A stretch of 64,000 bases of DNA from Oceanobacillus halotolerans (GCF_010993955.1 NZ_WIXL01000009.1:53241-117240); one strand, 5' to 3'; counted from the first letter of the stretch, positions 46,117 through 54,975 are shown. Notes: generated from the sequence alone by a model not told the origin. Numbers and translations: made by a program.

Positions 46117-47262
46117 TCACTTCGCTTTAGCAGTTTCTCGAAACGCTAGACCTTTTTCCATTTCAAATAGTACAGCTTCATCTGGTTCTTTTTCCATTGC
46201 TTGTTCAATAGCGGCAAATGCTTCATCTGTTCCAACCTTACCCAAGGACCATGCTGCTGTTCCTCGGATAACAGGACGTGGATCATTATTCATAACGGCA
46301 ATCATTTCTTCAACTGCTGATTCACTTTTAAAATGACCTAACGCAATAAGCGCATTTCGTTGTAACGGTTTTTTACCGCGCCAGGAACCTGCCATATTAC
46401 CATATGTTTCTTTAAATTCACGATTTGAAATCCGAAGCATCGGTACCAATTTAGGTTTCGCTACTTCTGGTTCTGGTTCAAATTCTGGATGAATATGAAA
46501 ATCAATGCCTTTATTCTTAGGACACACAACTTGACACGTATCACACCCATAGAGACGGTTTCCAATCTTTGTACGGAATTCATCTGGAAGAAAATCCTTT
46601 GTTTGGGTTAAAAATGCAATACAACGCTGTGCATTTAATTGTCCACCTTGTACAAGTGCACCAGTAGGACAGGCATCTAAACATTTTGTGCAATCCCCAC
46701 AGCTATCTTCAACTGGTTCATCTGGTACAAACGGGATATTGGTGATTAATTCCCCTAAATAAACAAACGAGCCAAACTCTGGTGTTATAATCGCTGTATT
46801 CTTTCCACTAAACCCAATTCCAGCACGTTCTGCTACGGCACGATCTGACAACTCTCCTGTGTCAACCATCACTTTATTTTCCGCATCTGGAACCTTTTCT
46901 TGGATAAAAGCCGCTAGTTTTTCTAATCGATCACGTAAAACAAAATGGTAATCCACTCCCCATGAAGCACGGCAGAAAATCCCTCGTCGCTCTTCTTTCG
47001 TCCCTTTTGGAGCATCTTTCATACGGGATGGGTAAGCAATTGCTATCGACAAAATCGATTTCGCTTTCGGTAATAATCGTTCTGGTTCTGTTCGTTCTTC
47101 AATAGATCCTTTTTCAAAACCAGATTGAAATCCGAACTCTTGCTGTTTTCTTAGACGTTCTTTTAATTCACCAAATACATCTGCTGAGGCAAATCCAATT
47201 TTATCAATACCGATTTTCTTACTATAGTCGATAATTTCCTGTTTGAGTTGTGCGGTATCCAT
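46117..47262 (-). CDS. queG: Epoxyqueuosine reductase
   Basis: A 381-residue cobalamin-dependent iron-sulfur enzyme making queuosine in tRNA from epoxyqueuosine. N-terminal part: KIGIDKIGFASADVF and SILSIAIAYPSRM. Two [4Fe-4S] motifs are CGDCTKCLDACPTGAL and CDTCQVVCPKN. HEAT-like repeats form the C-terminus (NALIALGHFKSESAVEEMI, RGTAAWSLGKVGTDEAFAAIEQAM), the longer form typical of bacilli. AAAGGGGGC precedes the ATG. It lies between the ABC-class ATPase gene (15 bp) and ogt (9 bp). Confidence 0.94.
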   Translation of the reverse strand: MDTAQLKQEIIDYSKKIGIDKIGFASADVFGELKERLRKQQEFGFQSGFEKGSIEERTEPERLLPKAKSILSIAIAYPSRMKDAPKGTKEERRGIFCRASWGVDYHFVLRDRLEKLAAFIQEKVPDAENKVMVDTGELSDRAVAERAGIGFSGKNTAIITPEFGSFVYLGELITNIPFVPDEPVEDSCGDCTKCLDACPTGALVQGGQLNAQRCIAFLTQTKDFLPDEFRTKIGNRLYGCDTCQVVCPKNKGIDFHIHPEFEPEPEVAKPKLVPMLRISNREFKETYGNMAGSWRGKKPLQRNALIALGHFKSESAVEEMIAVMNNDPRPVIRGTAAWSLGKVGTDEAFAAIEQAMEKEPDEAVLFEMEKGLAFRETAKAK

Positions 47263-47277
47263 ATGGATGCCCCCTTT

Positions 47278-48981
47278 CTATTGTTGGGTCACACGTGCTG
47301 TTCGAATCCGATTTAGCACAGATGCTATTTCGTACCTTCTTGGACGGGCCAAATCTCCAGGATGTTGATTAGGAAAGGCTGTAACCGATGCTAGACCTTT
47401 TTGATCCATTTGCTTTTCTAATTCATCTAATAATGTATGAATCGTTTTATTCGCTAATCCATTGGTACGATCCAAGTACTGAATAATCTCAGCTATCATT
47501 CTTGTTTGGGATGTGTCCACTAACTGTTCCGTACTTGCAAATGAAACATCTGTTTTACCCATAACAATCTTTGTTAGGCCTTTTGCTTGTGTCTTGGACC
47601 GTTTTCCTTTTCGGGTTTGTAATGTATCCTGTAAAAAGATACGACTTTTTATTTTACCAAAAGCTTCCCCATCCGCTATTTCACGTTCTATTGGATCTGC
47701 TTCTAAAATGATTTTCACCTTATCTGTGACATGGTAAGGCTTATATTCATCCATCATAATAACATGATCTGCCACTGCAAAATAATCACCAGAACCACCC
47801 ATTACTAGAATTGTAGATACATCTAACTGTTCTTTCATCTGCTTTATTTTATCAATAAACGGTGTAATTGGTTCTTTATCTTTTTTAACGAGCTGCTGCA
47901 TTCGGTGATCGCGGATCATAAAATTAGTCGCACTCGTATCCTCATCAATTAATAATGACGTAGCACCTGCTTCCAATGCTTCCATCACATTTGCTGCTTG
48001 TGATGTACTTCCACTCGCATTATCCGTCGTAAATTGAATCGTATCCTGACCATGTGGGAGGTTATTAATAAATGGTGAGATGTTCACTCCATTAATTTTC
48101 CGGCCATCTTCTGCTCGAATTTTCACAGCATTAGAGTTTGTCAGTACATATTCTCGACCATCCCCTTTGGTATGAGAATACACACCACGCTCTATAGCCT
48201 GTAATAATGTACTTTTCCCATGATATCCTCCACCAACAATTAAGGTGATTCCTTTTTTAATAGCCATCCCTTTGATCGGTTCTTGTTGGTGCGGAATCGG
48301 AATACTGACCAAATCTTCTGGTGGACTTTCAAAGGCAACAGCGTTTTTAAGGGGCCGATTACTAATTCCACTTTCTCTTGGAAGGATGGAACCATTCGCT
48401 ATAAAAGCGATCCAATCGTTCTGATGCATTTCTGCTCGAATGGCTTCTTGCTGATCAGCAAGTTGGATTGCTTCTTGAATGTCTCCTTCCCGAATGGAAA
48501 AGACAGATTGTTCCATTATGGTAGGTATCGCTTTCGTAAGCAATTTCTCTGCTTCCCTTCCATTAATCCGTCGACCATTTGCTGGTAGTCCGACCGAAAG
48601 ACAGACTGTTATTTCCTTTTCCGTCACTTGGACAGCGCTTCGTTCCAGAACCTCTTGACCTGGTGCATCAAAATGGATATTCCCGCTTTTACCAGACCCT
48701 TTAATCGTAAAACGGTTTCCGCCAACTGCTTTTCCAATTTTTCGTGCAATCACATCTTCTGTTGCCACTTTACGAGCGTATGTCTTAATCCATTCACGCT
48801 TAATTGGCCTTTTTGCACTGGGAATGATGACTCTGATTTTCGATGGAGAAGCAAACGGGTCACCCTGTACATAATCTATATATAAAGTAAAATTGCTAAA
48901 CGTATAGTGACCTTGGGCACTTTTATAGGCTTTGTACCCTTTTCCGTCAATCTGTTTTAATAATTGTAGCAGTTTTTTCAT
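47278..48981 (-). CDS. Predicted ATPase of the ABC class
   Basis: A 567-residue cytosolic P-loop protein of the COG3044 type. Walker A is VGGGYHGKSTLLQAIERGVYSH at about residue 250; LLIDEDTSATNFMIRDHRMQQLV is the Walker B and switch region, where DEDTSATN replaces the usual DEPT; IPHQQEPIKGMAI precedes the P-loop. The N-terminal domain begins LLQLLKQIDGKGYKAYKSAQGHY with DYVQGDPFASPSKIRV, the family hallmark. Eukaryotic homologues bind RNA; the bacterial role is not established. Upstream gene of a queG-ogt unit, 15 bp before queG. Confidence 0.85.
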   Translation of the reverse strand: MKKLLQLLKQIDGKGYKAYKSAQGHYTFSNFTLYIDYVQGDPFASPSKIRVIIPSAKRPIKREWIKTYARKVATEDVIARKIGKAVGGNRFTIKGSGKSGNIHFDAPGQEVLERSAVQVTEKEITVCLSVGLPANGRRINGREAEKLLTKAIPTIMEQSVFSIREGDIQEAIQLADQQEAIRAEMHQNDWIAFIANGSILPRESGISNRPLKNAVAFESPPEDLVSIPIPHQQEPIKGMAIKKGITLIVGGGYHGKSTLLQAIERGVYSHTKGDGREYVLTNSNAVKIRAEDGRKINGVNISPFINNLPHGQDTIQFTTDNASGSTSQAANVMEALEAGATSLLIDEDTSATNFMIRDHRMQQLVKKDKEPITPFIDKIKQMKEQLDVSTILVMGGSGDYFAVADHVIMMDEYKPYHVTDKVKIILEADPIEREIADGEAFGKIKSRIFLQDTLQTRKGKRSKTQAKGLTKIVMGKTDVSFASTEQLVDTSQTRMIAEIIQYLDRTNGLANKTIHTLLDELEKQMDQKGLASVTAFPNQHPGDLARPRRYEIASVLNRIRTARVTQQ

Positions 48982-49208
48982 GATAATCCCTCAATTAATA
49001 AAAGTTTTATCTTTAGAATACTATTACAAAAAGGGTAAATTCAAGTGAAGCAAAAGGTTGGTAGTTGTGGATTTATGAATTTAGGTAGATATGATGGGAT
49101 TTTAGTGATTTGGGTATTGGTTGATTGTGTTCTATTACTTGCGACTCCTTTTCTGGCTGAAAGGGCACTGACGAACACACTTTCCAAAAAACTTTGTAAA
49201 AAAATGAA

Positions 49209-49250
49209 AACGCAACGCCTCGTAACTTTAAATTTACGAAACACTGCGTT
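49209..49250 (-). terminator. Terminator of the tRNA-Gly gene
   Basis: Imperfect inverted repeat, left arm from AACGCAACG (49209) to GTAA (49225) and right arm TTACGAA...TGCGTT (49234-49250), followed on the minus strand by TTTTCATTTTTTT. It lies 12 bases beyond the tRNA 3' end. Confidence 0.75.
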
Positions 49251-49262
49251 AAGACTTATGTA

Positions 49263-49336
49263 TGGAGCGGGTGATGGGAATCGAACCCACGACATCAGCT
49301 TGGAAGGCTGAGGTTTTACCACTAAACTACACCCGC
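49263..49336 (-). tRNA. tRNA-Gly (anticodon TCC)
   Basis: Read on the minus strand, 74 bases with an encoded CCA end. The acceptor stem is GCGGGTG/CACCCGC and the D arm contains AGTGG. The anticodon stem TCAGC/GCTGA encloses loop CTTCCAA, giving TCC. The T arm is GTGGGTTCGATTCCCAT. All four helices form. It is a single gene followed by its terminator. Confidence 0.97.
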
Positions 49337-49466
49337 ATCTTTTAAATTATTTTATTTTAATTTTTTATTACGCTCTTGTTATCCTCTCGCACTTTAGTTA
49401 ATTCAAGATGTTTTGTGCATCGAGGCAACTCGTTGTTATTTCGGTTTCGGTGGATGTTTTGCTCGT

Positions 49467-49497
49467 GGCTGAGGTTTTACCACTAAACTACACCCAC
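49467..49497 (-). pseudogene. Truncated copy of the tRNA-Gly gene (5' half)
   Basis: A 31-base stretch equal to tRNA-Gly positions 1-31, with a single change (position 2, G to T... on the copy strand an A at 49496). It breaks off at the first base of the anticodon loop; the sequence beyond is unrelated. It is about 130 bp upstream of the intact gene, on the same strand. No acceptor 3' strand, T arm or anticodon exists. Confidence 0.9.
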
Positions 49498-49628
49498 ATT
49501 AAATTGTATGATCTACTATCGTTATTAATTCCTCTCATTTCGAGAACAATTATAAGTATAACAAGTCATTTTTATTTTATCAACCATATTTTACAAATTC
49601 TGTCGAAAAAATGTCGTAAAACTTTTTC

Positions 49629-50425
49629 TTAGGCTATATTTGCATACTTTGTTGTTTTAACTGCACATAATTCATATTATGCGCAATAAGTTAAGGCGAT
49701 GTTTAGAGTGTTTACCCGCTCCGGAAATACACTTCGCTTTCACCAGGGGCATAAGTGCGACATCTGTTCAACTGTTCGTTTCACAGTGTCTACTTTACCG
49801 CGGGTGGCTGTTGAGCCTCCTCAACTCGTTCCTCGTTTGCGGGGTCTCACCTAGGCCGTTCCTCCCGCAGGAGTCTACGTGTATTTCCTCCACTGATAGG
49901 ATCAACACTGCTTATTATATATTATGTTTTTATGATAGTTGATTGGAGCGTAAGACAGTCGACTCCTGCGGAAAAAACACGCAGCTAGATCTGAACAGGA
50001 AGCGGTTTTTGCTTCCGATATCTAGCTACAGTGCCTACCCCCTCGAGGTCTTAAGTCAATCCTCATCACGGGCACAAAATGCCACGCCGAGGCTCGGCTT
50101 AAGCTTGGCAGATAAGAAAAACTTTCTTACTGCATAAGTGCAACTAAGGCTTTCGCCACTTGGCGAAAAGCCAAGTTTTCTAATCAGGGGTAACCAAGGC
50201 ACTTCCGCTTTTCTATAGAGGAAGCTAAAAGCGTCTGTCCGCGGTAAAGAAGACACTGTGAAAACGAATAGTTTGAACAGATGTCGCACTTATGCCCGTG
50301 GTGAAAGCGACTGTCTGGAGCGGAAATCAACAGCACTTTTTTATTGCGTATAATACATCTTATATGCATGACGTTTCATACTAGAAAGCAGCAATCTTTT
50401 AGAAAACAGCCTTTCTTGAAAGGAT
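49629..50425. repeat. Composite repeat: family R1 with an R2 copy inside
   Basis: The left part (49629-49975) is R1 left end (ATATTATGCGCAATAAG), then the marker word in inverted form (49755-49772) and CACAGTGTCTACTTTACCGC. An R2 copy follows (49984-50225). The right part (50231-50425) carries CGCGGTAAAGAAGACACTGT, the marker word in direct form (50271-50289), and the R1 right end ATTGCGTATAATACATC with CATACTAGAAAGCAGCAATC. So the two R1 arms are long inverted repeats flanking R2. Several chance open frames lie inside. Confidence 0.8.
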
Positions 50426-50446
50426 GACCTATTTCGTCACCCCCCT

Positions 50447-51136
50447 TTATAGAACACAATTCTCTACACCACAGTTTTTGCAAACAAGTAATTCTCGAAA
50501 GTATTCCATGTTCTTAATTAGAAAATATTTATTATCATTTTCTACAATTCCTTGATCTTTCCATTTATTCACGATCCGACTTACCGTCTCTCGCGAAATT
50601 CCAATATGTTTACTAATATCGCGGATCATTAGTGGCTCGGTAAGTCTTACTCCTTCTGTTGTTACGATTCCATACATATTAGAAAACCGAATAAATACAG
50701 AGGCAACGGCACCTTCAGAACCAAAAGCTACAAAGTCACGCATTTTTGCTTTACTTGCCTCCAATGACTCGGATACCCATTGGATGAATCGAAGTGCTAG
50801 TTTTCCATTCTGTGCTAATATCGCTTCCATTTGATCTCGATGAATATAATATAAAATTCCATGCTTTGTTGCCTGAGCTGAATTTGAATATTTTCCACCA
50901 CTAAAAATACCAATTTCCCCGAAACTATCTTGCTCTTTACGCGTGAAAATTGTAATCTCTTTATTAGTACCCATATTTTTAAAGATACGTACTTCTCCTC
51001 GATGGATAAAATAGAGATATTCAGAGGTTTCTCCTTCTTTAAAAACAAAATCTCCTTTATCAACATTTTTTCGCTTTGCATTTGCAATAATGATATCGTA
51101 CTCATGCGGTGCAAGGCGTTGTAATAATGGTTCCAT
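50447..51136 (-). CDS. fnr: Anaerobic transcription regulator Fnr
   Basis: A 229-residue CRP/FNR-family regulator. The N-terminal cyclic-nucleotide-like beta roll includes KGDFVFKEGETSEYLYFIHRGEVRI. The helix-turn-helix is RDISKHIGISRETVSRIVNKW with the E..SR recognition residues for TGTGA. The C-terminal CKNCGVENC (Cys219, Cys222, Cys227) is the Bacillus-type [4Fe-4S] site; Asp134 is the likely fourth ligand by position. It activates nitrate respiration genes without oxygen. A perfect Fnr site precedes it, so it is autoactivated. Its targets narGHJI lie in this window. Confidence 0.95.
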   Translation of the reverse strand: MEPLLQRLAPHEYDIIIANAKRKNVDKGDFVFKEGETSEYLYFIHRGEVRIFKNMGTNKEITIFTRKEQDSFGEIGIFSGGKYSNSAQATKHGILYYIHRDQMEAILAQNGKLALRFIQWVSESLEASKAKMRDFVAFGSEGAVASVFIRFSNMYGIVTTEGVRLTEPLMIRDISKHIGISRETVSRIVNKWKDQGIVENDNKYFLIKNMEYFRELLVCKNCGVENCVL

Positions 51137-51168
51137 TCTACATCAGTCCCCTGTATTTTCTGATACCC

Positions 51169-51210
51169 ATTATACCGTAATTTAAAACAAATTCTGTGAT
51201 GTTTATCACA
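51169..51210 (-). promoter_or_regulatory. fnr promoter with perfect Fnr site
   Basis: TGTGA-TGTTTA-TCACA at 51195-51210, and on the minus strand a perfect TATAAT at 51174-51169. The site centre is 28.5 bases from the first base of the -10 element, fitting class II activation. It could also affect the divergent dat gene. Confidence 0.88.
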
Positions 51211-51310
51211 TTTTTAATAATATATTCATGTTCTTAAAATTCATTAAGAATATTTACAATAGTATAAGCAGGATATAGAATAGATATAACAAATAAGGAG
51301 GCGTTGTTTT

Positions 51311-52183
51311 ATGTCTGTTTATCCAATCACTTTGTCCCAAACCACCTTCGTCCATCGTGATAGCCTTAAATACCCTTTTGAGGAACGTGGATTGCAATTT
51401 GGAGATGGCGTATATGAGGTAATTCGTATTTATAATGGACAATATTATTTACTAACTGAGCACGTGGATCGACTTTTCCGTTCTGCAGAAGCAATCAAAA
51501 TGGAACTGCCTTTCTCTAAAGAAGAAATTACAAATCAATTAATCGAATTATTAGAACGAAATGATATGAATAATGATGGAAAAGTTTATTTACAAGCTAC
51601 TAGAGGATCTGCACCTCGAGATCATGTTTTTCCCAAAGATGCAGAGGCAAACTTCTATGCATATGTTCTAGACCTTCCACGTAATATGGATAATTTCCGA
51701 AATGGTGTCGGTACTATCACACATGAGGATCTTCGTTGGGCTAATTGTTATATAAAAAGCTTAAACCTATTACCGAATGTGCTAGCAAAGCAAACTGCGA
51801 AAGAAAACGGATGCTATGAAGCAATTCTTCACAAAGATGGTGTTGTGACAGAATGTAGTTCTTCCAATATCTATTTAGTAAAGGATGGAAAAATTTATAC
51901 ACATCCTACTACAAAGCAAATTCTACATGGATGTGTACGAATTCGCGTTGAACAATTTGTCAAATCATTAGAAATACCATTTATCGAAGAAGCATTTACC
52001 CTTAATGATATTCAAACTGCTGATGAACTATTTTTATCTAGTAGTACAAGTGAAGTTCTACCAGTTGTAAGTGTCGATGGGAAAACAATCCAAGATGGTA
52101 AACCAGGTTCAATCACAAAACAACTGCAACATGAATATGAAAAAGATGCTAATATTCAAGGTACAATTCAACATATGAATTAA
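51311..52183 (+). CDS. dat: D-amino acid transaminase
   Basis: A 290-residue class IV PLP aminotransferase, interconverting D-alanine and D-glutamate for the cell wall. EERGLQFGDGVYEVIRIYNGQYY at residues 19-41 and HVDRLFRSAEAIKM are typical; the PLP Lys is in CYIKSLNLLPNVLAKQ; GCYEAILHKDGVVTECSSSNIYLV and the C-terminal ADELFLSSSTSEVLPV bind the cofactor phosphate and carboxylate. AAGGAGGCG precedes the ATG. It is divergent from fnr and shares the Fnr-site region. Confidence 0.93.
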   Translation: MSVYPITLSQTTFVHRDSLKYPFEERGLQFGDGVYEVIRIYNGQYYLLTEHVDRLFRSAEAIKMELPFSKEEITNQLIELLERNDMNNDGKVYLQATRGSAPRDHVFPKDAEANFYAYVLDLPRNMDNFRNGVGTITHEDLRWANCYIKSLNLLPNVLAKQTAKENGCYEAILHKDGVVTECSSSNIYLVKDGKIYTHPTTKQILHGCVRIRVEQFVKSLEIPFIEEAFTLNDIQTADELFLSSSTSEVLPVVSVDGKTIQDGKPGSITKQLQHEYEKDANIQGTIQHMN

Positions 52184-52198
52184 TAGAATAAAAGTTTA

Positions 52199-52240
52199 GC
52201 AACTGATTAGCACGTTATTTCTTATCGAAGTAGCGTGTTT
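52199..52240 (+). terminator. Terminator of dat
   Basis: GCACGTTA (from 52211) pairs with TAGCGTGT (to 52239) including one G-U pair, followed by seven T. Weak stem but good T-run and location. Confidence 0.55.
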
Positions 52241-52384
52241 TTTTATTTTGAATAAAAGGTTCATAGGATTTTAATAAAATAGTGAATGAACGGTAGCTAT
52301 CGATTACCTTTATATAGTTTTATTAGTGAATTTGACATGAACAGGTAAGCTCTATTCAATTTTCTTAGTTTACTAGGTACTTTT

Positions 52385-52610
52385 TGTATCGAGAAGCGTG
52401 CTCGATTTATTGTTTGCATTTTGCTAAGTGATTCTTACATCGAGAAACAATCAGAGTTTACTTTTGATAGCTTTTCCCCCTGCTTCATAAATCGACAAGA
52501 ATACTCGTTTCACTTTATCATTTTACTGAGTTCTTCTTTCATCGAGAAATACACTCCGTTCACTTTTGACAGATTTCCCCCAGATTTTTACACCAACAAG
52601 CAACCTCGAC
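52385..52610. repeat. 51-bp degenerate tandem repeat
   Basis: ATCGA(G/C)AA-type starts at 52388, 52439, 52491, 52541 and (ACCAACAAG) 52592: spacings 51, 52, 50, 51. Each is followed by CTC.(A/G)TT.ACTTT and a pyrimidine-rich end. The unit resembles that of 6911-7040. An open plus-strand frame at 52421-52669 lacks a ribosome binding site and is rejected. Confidence 0.7.
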
Positions 52611-52710
52611 ACAACCTTCTTGAACCTTCCCTTAAACCCGAAGTACCGGCATCTAAAAATATCACCTAATCAAACAACCCTTTCCGAAAAGGTTAGTTTT
52701 TTCAAATCTA

Positions 52711-52739
52711 TTGATTCGGTTTCCGAAATAGTTTAGAAT
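52711..52739 (+). promoter_or_regulatory. Sigma-A promoter of yuxL
   Basis: TTGATT (52711-52716), 17-bp spacer, TAGAAT (52734-52739), about 45 bp before the start codon. Confidence 0.55.
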
Positions 52740-52784
52740 AATAGAAACTTTAGAAAATTATTTTAGATAACAGGAGGCCTATTC

Positions 52785-54785
52785 ATGACACAAGCAAAAC
52801 GACCTATTACGGCAGAAGATTTTATGAAAATTGCAGTGTACAGTGATCCACAGTTAGCACCAGACCATCAGTCATATGCATTTGTTTCTACGAATGTAAA
52901 CGACAAGAAGGAATACGAGTCCCATTTATTTGTACAGAATCTAGCAACTAACGATGTTCGTCAATGGACATTTGGAGATTCAAAAGATAGTCATCCACGT
53001 TTTTCACCAGATGGGAAAACACTAGTTTTTCAATCTAATAGAAGTGGAGTTCCACAATTATGGTTATTACATACTGACGGTGGGGAAGCGAAACAACTTA
53101 CCACCTTTAAACATGGCGCAATGAATCCCGAATGGTCAAGCGATGGGAAATATATCATTTTCAGTGCACCATTAGATCATGATGATGACGTCAAAAACCA
53201 AAAAGAACAATCAAAAGAAGAAAGACAGAAAGAACAAGAAGAAAAAAGTAAACAACCACTTGTCGTAAATCGTTTAAAATATAAATCAGATGCAAAAGGC
53301 TTTCATGATGACAAGCGTGTTCAACTTATTCAGTATGATGTAGAAAATGAAACATTTACACAGTTAACATCTGGTGATGTAGACCATCATTTAGAGGATA
53401 TTTCACCCGATGGTAAAACAATTTTATTGACAGCAAATCGTAATGAAGATGCTGATTTTGAACAAACACTAGACTTATTTACATTAGACATCGCAACAAA
53501 AGAATTAACAAAGCTAACAGACAGTAAAGGAACCTATGCAAATGGACGATTCTCTCGTAACGGAGAAAAAATTGCAAGTTTTGGACATGAATACGAATAT
53601 GATGGTGCAACATTAAATAATTTATATGTATTTGATATTAAAAGCGGTGAGCGTACTTGCCTTAGCTCCGATTGGGATATCCAACTTGGAGATGCAATGA
53701 TTGGTGATACACGCCTTGGACAATCAAATGTAGGTCCTGTATGGTCCAAAAATGATGACCGCCTATTCTTCCTAGTCACCGATCAAGGTGCAACTGGGTT
53801 ATATCAAGTTAGCCTTTCTGGCGATCTAGATAAATTATACAACGATGACAATCATGTATTTGGATTTGCTTATAATGATGATGCAGAATCATTTGTAATT
53901 GGCATTAGTAATCCAATTGACCCTTGCAACTTCTATCAATTACAAGGATCAGAACTAACACAACTTACTAATGCAAATGCAGATTTTCTAGAAGAAGTAG
54001 CATTAAGTGAGCCAGAAACCTTAACGATTACAGCAGAAGATGGTTGGGAAATTCAAGGCTGGTTGCTTCGTCCATATGGATTTGAAGAAGGGAAAAAATA
54101 TCCATTCATCCTAGAAATTCATGGTGGTCCACATGCGATGTATGGCCAATCTTTCTTCCATGAAATGCAATTATTAGCTGCACAAGGATATGTCGTTCTA
54201 TACACGAACCCACGTGGTAGTCATGGGTATGGACAAAAATTTGTCGATGCCGTTCGTTCTGATTACGGTGGAAGTGACTATATAGATCTAATGAGTGCAG
54301 TAGACTATGCATTAGAAAACTTTAGCTTTATTGATGAAACACGTTTAGGAGTGACTGGAGGTAGTTATGGTGGTTTCATGACAAACTGGATTGTCAGCCA
54401 TACGAACCGCTTTAAAGCTGCAGTTACCCAACGTTCGATCAGTAACTGGTTAAGTTTTTATGGGGTAAGTGATATTGGATACTTCTTTGCAAAATGGGAG
54501 CTTGGTTACAGACTCTTAGAAGATCCAGAAAAACTTTGGGATTTCTCCCCATTAAAATATGCTGCAAATGTAGAAACACCATTACTCATTGTGCACAGTG
54601 AACAAGATTATCGTTGTCCAATCGAACAAGGGGAACAACTATTTATGACCTTAAAACAATTACGAAAAGAAGTAGAATTTGTCCGAATTCCAAATGCAAA
54701 CCATGAATTGAGCCGTGGTGGTAAACCAGAATTACGTGTTGAACGACTAAACCATATTTGCCGTTGGTTTGAACAGTATTTGTAA
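52785..54785 (+). CDS. yuxL: S9C prolyl-oligopeptidase/acylaminoacyl-peptidase-like
   Basis: A 666-residue cytosolic serine peptidase. The N-terminal two thirds is a beta-propeller with repeated SPDGK/SSDGK...I.F. blades (for example HPRFSPDGKTLVFQSNRSG). The C-terminal alpha/beta-hydrolase has Ser527 in GGSYGGFMTNW, Asp608 in HSEQDYRCP and His640 in NANHELSRGG. An unusual charged insert KEQSKEERQKEQEEKSKQ lies near residues 143-160, between propeller blades. It resembles B. subtilis YuxL and likely trims short peptides. AGGAGGCC precedes the ATG. Single-gene unit. Confidence 0.92.
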   Translation: MTQAKRPITAEDFMKIAVYSDPQLAPDHQSYAFVSTNVNDKKEYESHLFVQNLATNDVRQWTFGDSKDSHPRFSPDGKTLVFQSNRSGVPQLWLLHTDGGEAKQLTTFKHGAMNPEWSSDGKYIIFSAPLDHDDDVKNQKEQSKEERQKEQEEKSKQPLVVNRLKYKSDAKGFHDDKRVQLIQYDVENETFTQLTSGDVDHHLEDISPDGKTILLTANRNEDADFEQTLDLFTLDIATKELTKLTDSKGTYANGRFSRNGEKIASFGHEYEYDGATLNNLYVFDIKSGERTCLSSDWDIQLGDAMIGDTRLGQSNVGPVWSKNDDRLFFLVTDQGATGLYQVSLSGDLDKLYNDDNHVFGFAYNDDAESFVIGISNPIDPCNFYQLQGSELTQLTNANADFLEEVALSEPETLTITAEDGWEIQGWLLRPYGFEEGKKYPFILEIHGGPHAMYGQSFFHEMQLLAAQGYVVLYTNPRGSHGYGQKFVDAVRSDYGGSDYIDLMSAVDYALENFSFIDETRLGVTGGSYGGFMTNWIVSHTNRFKAAVTQRSISNWLSFYGVSDIGYFFAKWELGYRLLEDPEKLWDFSPLKYAANVETPLLIVHSEQDYRCPIEQGEQLFMTLKQLRKEVEFVRIPNANHELSRGGKPELRVERLNHICRWFEQYL

Positions 54786-54794
54786 AACCAATTT

Positions 54795-54831
54795 AATAGC
54801 ATGTGAAATCGGAAAGGTTTCACATGCTATT
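54795..54831 (+). terminator. Terminator of yuxL
   Basis: Perfect 14-bp stem AATAGCATGTGAAA (54795-54808) and TTTCACATGCTATT (54818-54831) followed by TTTT, ten bases after the stop codon. Confidence 0.9.
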
Positions 54832-54849
54832 TTTATGTGTGTTGAATTT

Positions 54850-54975
54850 TGAGTAGAAAATACGCTTTCTCTCGGAAGAATTATCCAATTGTTTGCTTAT
54901 TTTTGCATTGAGATAACTTCTCGATGCATTTTTCAATCTTTCAAAGCTCATCCCTACATCGAGAAAACCTGTTTG
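54850..54975. repeat. 51-bp degenerate repeat, about two units
   Basis: AT(T/C)GAGA(T/A)AAC begins at 54907 and 54958 (51 bp apart), followed by TCTCGATGCATTTTTCAATCTTTC in the first unit. Same theme as 52388-52610. No terminator could be assigned to argH in this gap. Confidence 0.55.

Noticed and set aside
49045..49322. Open frames on both strands over the tRNA-Gly gene
   Set aside because: They overlap the tRNA and its terminator and have no ribosome binding site.
49467..49497. Attachment site of an integrated element
   Set aside because: The repeated part is the 5' rather than the 3' end of the tRNA, and no integrase or phage gene lies between or near the copies.
52421..52669. 82-codon plus-strand frame upstream of yuxL
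   Set aside because: Covers a 50-52 bp repeat array whose period is not a multiple of three; no ribosome binding site.
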